Source: Epiperipatus broadwayi (taxonomy: Eukaryota; Onychophora; Udeonychophora; Euonychophora; Peripatidae). Taken from it: a DNA stretch of 64,000 nucleotides. The notes beneath the pieces were generated by a model. That model searched no databases. It was not told the DNA's origin and worked only from the letters and a program-made list of their open reading frames with translations. The DNA is taken from NCBI GenBank assembly GCA_028023455.1, contig JAQFVV010006828.1:62001-126000 (forward strand), written 5' to 3'. Positions 61,000 through 64,000 of this stretch are shown here, piece after piece (within the stretch, counting starts at the first letter, position 1; the number at the start of each line of letters is the position of its first letter). A program made the position numbers and the translations under genes.

Positions 61000-63085
61000 G
61001 AGAAAGTAAAGCTGACAATAGAATACAATGGACAGATATGGAAAAGTTTCTAAAAGATAAAATTGAATCATATCTCCTCTCTCTATTATCACCAATGCAA
61101 CATGCAAAAAAGGCTCCTCAACAGACCAAGCTGCCCTCATTTTCAAAACCATTGTAAATTCAGTTAGAGAGCAAAAAATGATCCAATGGCTGTTCAAATT
61201 GACATTGAGACTGCTTTTGACACAGTCCCTATTGAAATTTTAATTCAGAAACTTGCAGACACCAAAATACCTCACTCTCTCTTATACCTACTAACCAACC
61301 TACTCCTTAGTCATGAAATTCAAATTACAATTAATGGTATAACATCACCTTTATTCTTTCCCCACCAATCCATACCTCAAGGATCTTCACTCAGTTTTTA
61401 TTACTTACGTTCTACATTAACCTTCTCATAAACAAAATACAACTGAAATTACAAGGAATCCAAATTCCACACACTGGACTATATATACCATGTATTGTAT
61501 ACATAGATGATCTTACTGTTTTTCTTACATCCCCAAAACAACTACCTGCTCTGAAAAAAATACTTAATGAATACATTCTCAAATATAAACTCAAGATCAA
61601 CATTAATAAAACATCAGCTTGGTTTCTTTACACTAGCAAGATAATTACACAAGTTTATCATGGTAAACCAATTAATTTTCTTGGGTTTCCTTTCTACCTA
61701 GGGCTCTCTGCAGTGAGACAAAAGATCCAAAAAAAACTGAAAGATGCTGATGAATGCACAACCACTTCTTTTTCCAAAACCTATCTCTCATTATAGCAAA
61801 AGTGTACCTTTTCAATCAGCTTGTAACTACAAAAATATCCTATTACCAATCATAAATTTTACCGAATCTTTCACTTTGTCCATTTACTCACTCTGTAGCA
61901 AGCTTATTATGGTGCAGAAACAATTCTTCCACCAACTAAAAATGGATTAGGTTTTCATTCCATTCAAATTTTTCAGAAACAAAAAAGTATTAATCTCCTG
62001 GCTGCACTGATAAGAAGTTTTTCAGCTCTTGAATGCATCCTTCAAATAATACCCACAGACTGACACCACCGTCACACGGATATTTGTCTTTGCTCATAAA
62101 CCAACTTCAAAGCATTTATGATCAAGTGTCTTTTTGAGTGTTGGTAGATACACCTATTGGACTATTTATAATATGCTGCACCCAGACATAAGTATTGATC
62201 CTCACTCTTCAATGCTAAATATAAACAACAGTCATTTGATGCAGCAATTGAAAAAATGGTTAATGGAACCCACATTTTTTGATTTCCTTTTAAAGCTAAA
62301 TCTCCACACTCTACTTACCTCCTGTTTCCTTAAATACTGCAGGTTTCACAACAAAATTTATGCTTTTTGTTTCTTTTGCCACAAGAAAAATTAATGCAAC
62401 AGCACCTATTTCACACCTGCACACCTCTGACAAATACCCGAAATATTATGATTAACACATATAGACAAAATAACATCACACTTGCTAACCTAATAGACAC
62501 ACTCAATAAAGGCTCAATACCAGCAACTCATGCAGCAACTTTTTATTTATATACTTTATGGTGCACCAGATGTACTTTCTGCCTTGAAAACAATACCAAA
62601 AGGCACCCAGCCACATTCTCTAATAAGCTCAAACAACTGAAGGTCAGAGATGGCAAAATTTTATACCCAGATACATTTGCTGCTACATGGTCACTATTAA
62701 AAACCTGAAACAAACCATAACCTCAAAAAAACAAATAATGACTTTTGCTGTAACAAAAACAATTATTAGTTTATTTAATTTTTGTTTACATATCTCTTTT
62801 TCAACAATTTTTTAAACACCACATCTGTGTATTGAATAGTCCAAAGGATATATTTTAATTCAATCAAAAACTATTTTAAATTGATGAACTAAACCCTCAA
62901 ACAATGAAAATATAACAAAGGCAAATACACAGTTTACAAATTTACATTTATCAGGTACCTACTTAACAATTTATTTGAACAGTAACAATAATATTTATCT
63001 ATTTGTACCAAAGCTATGTAGTTTTAAACTATGTATTTTCAACAATGTAATTTTTGATGAACAATAAAGTTTTGATTTGAAACAC
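61000..63085 (+). pseudogene. LINE of a different clade, RT region to 3' end, degenerate
   Basis: Begins in RT: 61186-61431 contains VQIDIETAFDTVPIEILIQK (RT motif A, with the aspartate of the F-D pair) and IPQGSSLS (motif B, P-Q-G-S). Motif C is recognisable as YIDDLTVF near 61500 in another frame. The thumb and C-terminal part continue in pieces (LINFLGFPFYLGLSAV near 61680; INLLAALIRSFSALECI near 62010), with another open piece at 62367-62708. The 3' untranslated stretch (about 62710-63085) ends AACAATAAAGTTTTGATTTG followed by AAACAC. Slightly less AT-rich than its flanks. The 5' part (endonuclease) is missing. Clade not determined; it is not the RTE-like family. Confidence 0.8.
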
Positions 63086-63089
63086 ATAA

Positions 63090-64000
63090 TTTAAAATTAT
63101 TGAATTTTTTGATAAGAATTATTTGTTACAGAATAAATTAGTAGACAACAGATGACATCAAATAATAACACTACGAGACTGCAATATCACATGTTTCACT
63201 CTTTGATTTTTATATTCACCACAAAACATCTTTTAAATACAAAATTATTCATGAAAATAGTATTTAAAATGTTCTTGCATGAGCCTAGTTTAAATTTGTT
63301 TAAAATTTATAATTTTAGAAATCATAGAAATAAAGGAGTATTTAAATATTTTACATTAATACATTTTTTCTGTGACTATATAAATGTACAAGGACATTTT
63401 ATAAAAACTGCAGAAATTATGTTAAGATGAAGAAATGTTAATATTAATCTCAGTGCATAGTTGTGTTATTTGAAACTAAAATTATTGTACATTTAGTTCA
63501 CTTCCACAATTAAAACTAATATTTGTTACAAACTGTGCCATTATCTTACATTGAATTTCTTTATAATATGCAATTAAATTTTGATAATTATATGCTTTTT
63601 ATAATAAAGTCAGGAATTAAATTTATTTCATTGTATATAAATATAATATAAAAATCATTATAGATGTTATAAAAAAAAAAAAACTTTATCTTTTTATTTA
63701 GGGAAAATATCTCAGCAAAAATAAATGTCCATAAATAGCTTTTATATATAATGTAAGTTCAATGTTATTTTTAAGATTCTTTGTAGAACTTATGTATCTT
63801 GAAAGTGTTCTGGAGTATTCCAGTTAGAAGATGGGATCTTTAGAATTAGCATATTCACAGAGTTCAAATGTATGCTCATAATAAAATATGGTACAATAGT
63901 AAAATAATCCAAAAATTTTATTAAGATTTGTGATTTTAATGGATTTATAATATTGATTGCAGGAATAATCATTAATTAATTTATTGAATAAATTACTTTT
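63090..64000. other. AT-rich DNA, no gene recognised
   Basis: The open frame at 63152-63430 is low-complexity (Phe, Lys, Asn, His) with no recognised domain. No repeat matched elsewhere in the window. Confidence 0.5.

Overview
The window looks like intergenic or intronic DNA from an invertebrate animal genome, most likely an arthropod. It is strongly AT-rich, has many simple-sequence arrays, and nearly all recognisable protein homology belongs to transposable elements. I find no convincing host exon, tRNA, rRNA or CRISPR array. The organism assignment is inference from the element mix (RTE-like and other LINEs, Ty3/gypsy, hAT with a BED finger, Merlin, tRNA-derived SINEs, foldback elements), not from a host gene.

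Layout. 1-2.7 kb: AT-rich DNA without recognisable genes. 2.7-3.1 kb: a mirror-like GATA/GGTA/GATA tetranucleotide array abutting a 730-bp palindrome (3.10-3.83 kb) whose two arms both read as the same unidentified peptide. 3.8-10.4 kb: quiet AT-rich DNA. 10.5 kb: a tRNA-derived SINE. 10.9-12.1 kb: a degenerate ~100-bp tandem repeat. 12.37-12.57 kb: a strong 194-bp hairpin. 13.1-18.2 kb: a decayed Ty3/gypsy retrotransposon on the minus strand with integrase, RNase H, RT, Gag and primer-binding site recognisable. 19.5-20.95 kb: decayed RTE LINE (minus). 25.6-26.2 kb: C-terminal LINE fragment. 27.6-28.5 kb: a SINE with target-site duplication beside the 3' end of another LINE. 29.9-31.4 kb: a low-copy interspersed repeat. 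32.5-34.2 kb: RTE LINE copy. 35.45-35.8 kb: foldback unit. 36.26-36.55 kb: another RTE scrap. 37.5-37.8 kb: two LINE 3' tails in tandem. 38.44-39.08 kb: an inverted-repeat-ended element. 40.1-42.5 kb: GC-richer island, possibly a long solo LTR. 43.4-47.8 kb: a LINE on the minus strand split by a solo LTR (44109-45070) and by a foldback element (~45.17-45.81 kb). 49.1 kb: second SINE copy. 50197-54865: an almost complete but dead hAT transposon with target-site duplication, carrying a nested ~0.9-kb palindrome, itself inserted between the arms of another inverted repeat. 55.47-56.34 kb: a dead Merlin (IS1595/ISXO2-like) transposase. 56.6-57.95 kb: three ~430-bp foldback units. 58.35-60.1 kb: RTE copy. 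61.0-63.1 kb: a different LINE.

None of the coding elements appears intact: every long homology is broken by stops, frameshifts or lost catalytic residues. The most informative aspects are the nesting order of insertions, the several uncharacterised palindromic/foldback families, and a short SINE built from a class II tRNA. I see no evidence of a novel functional system here.
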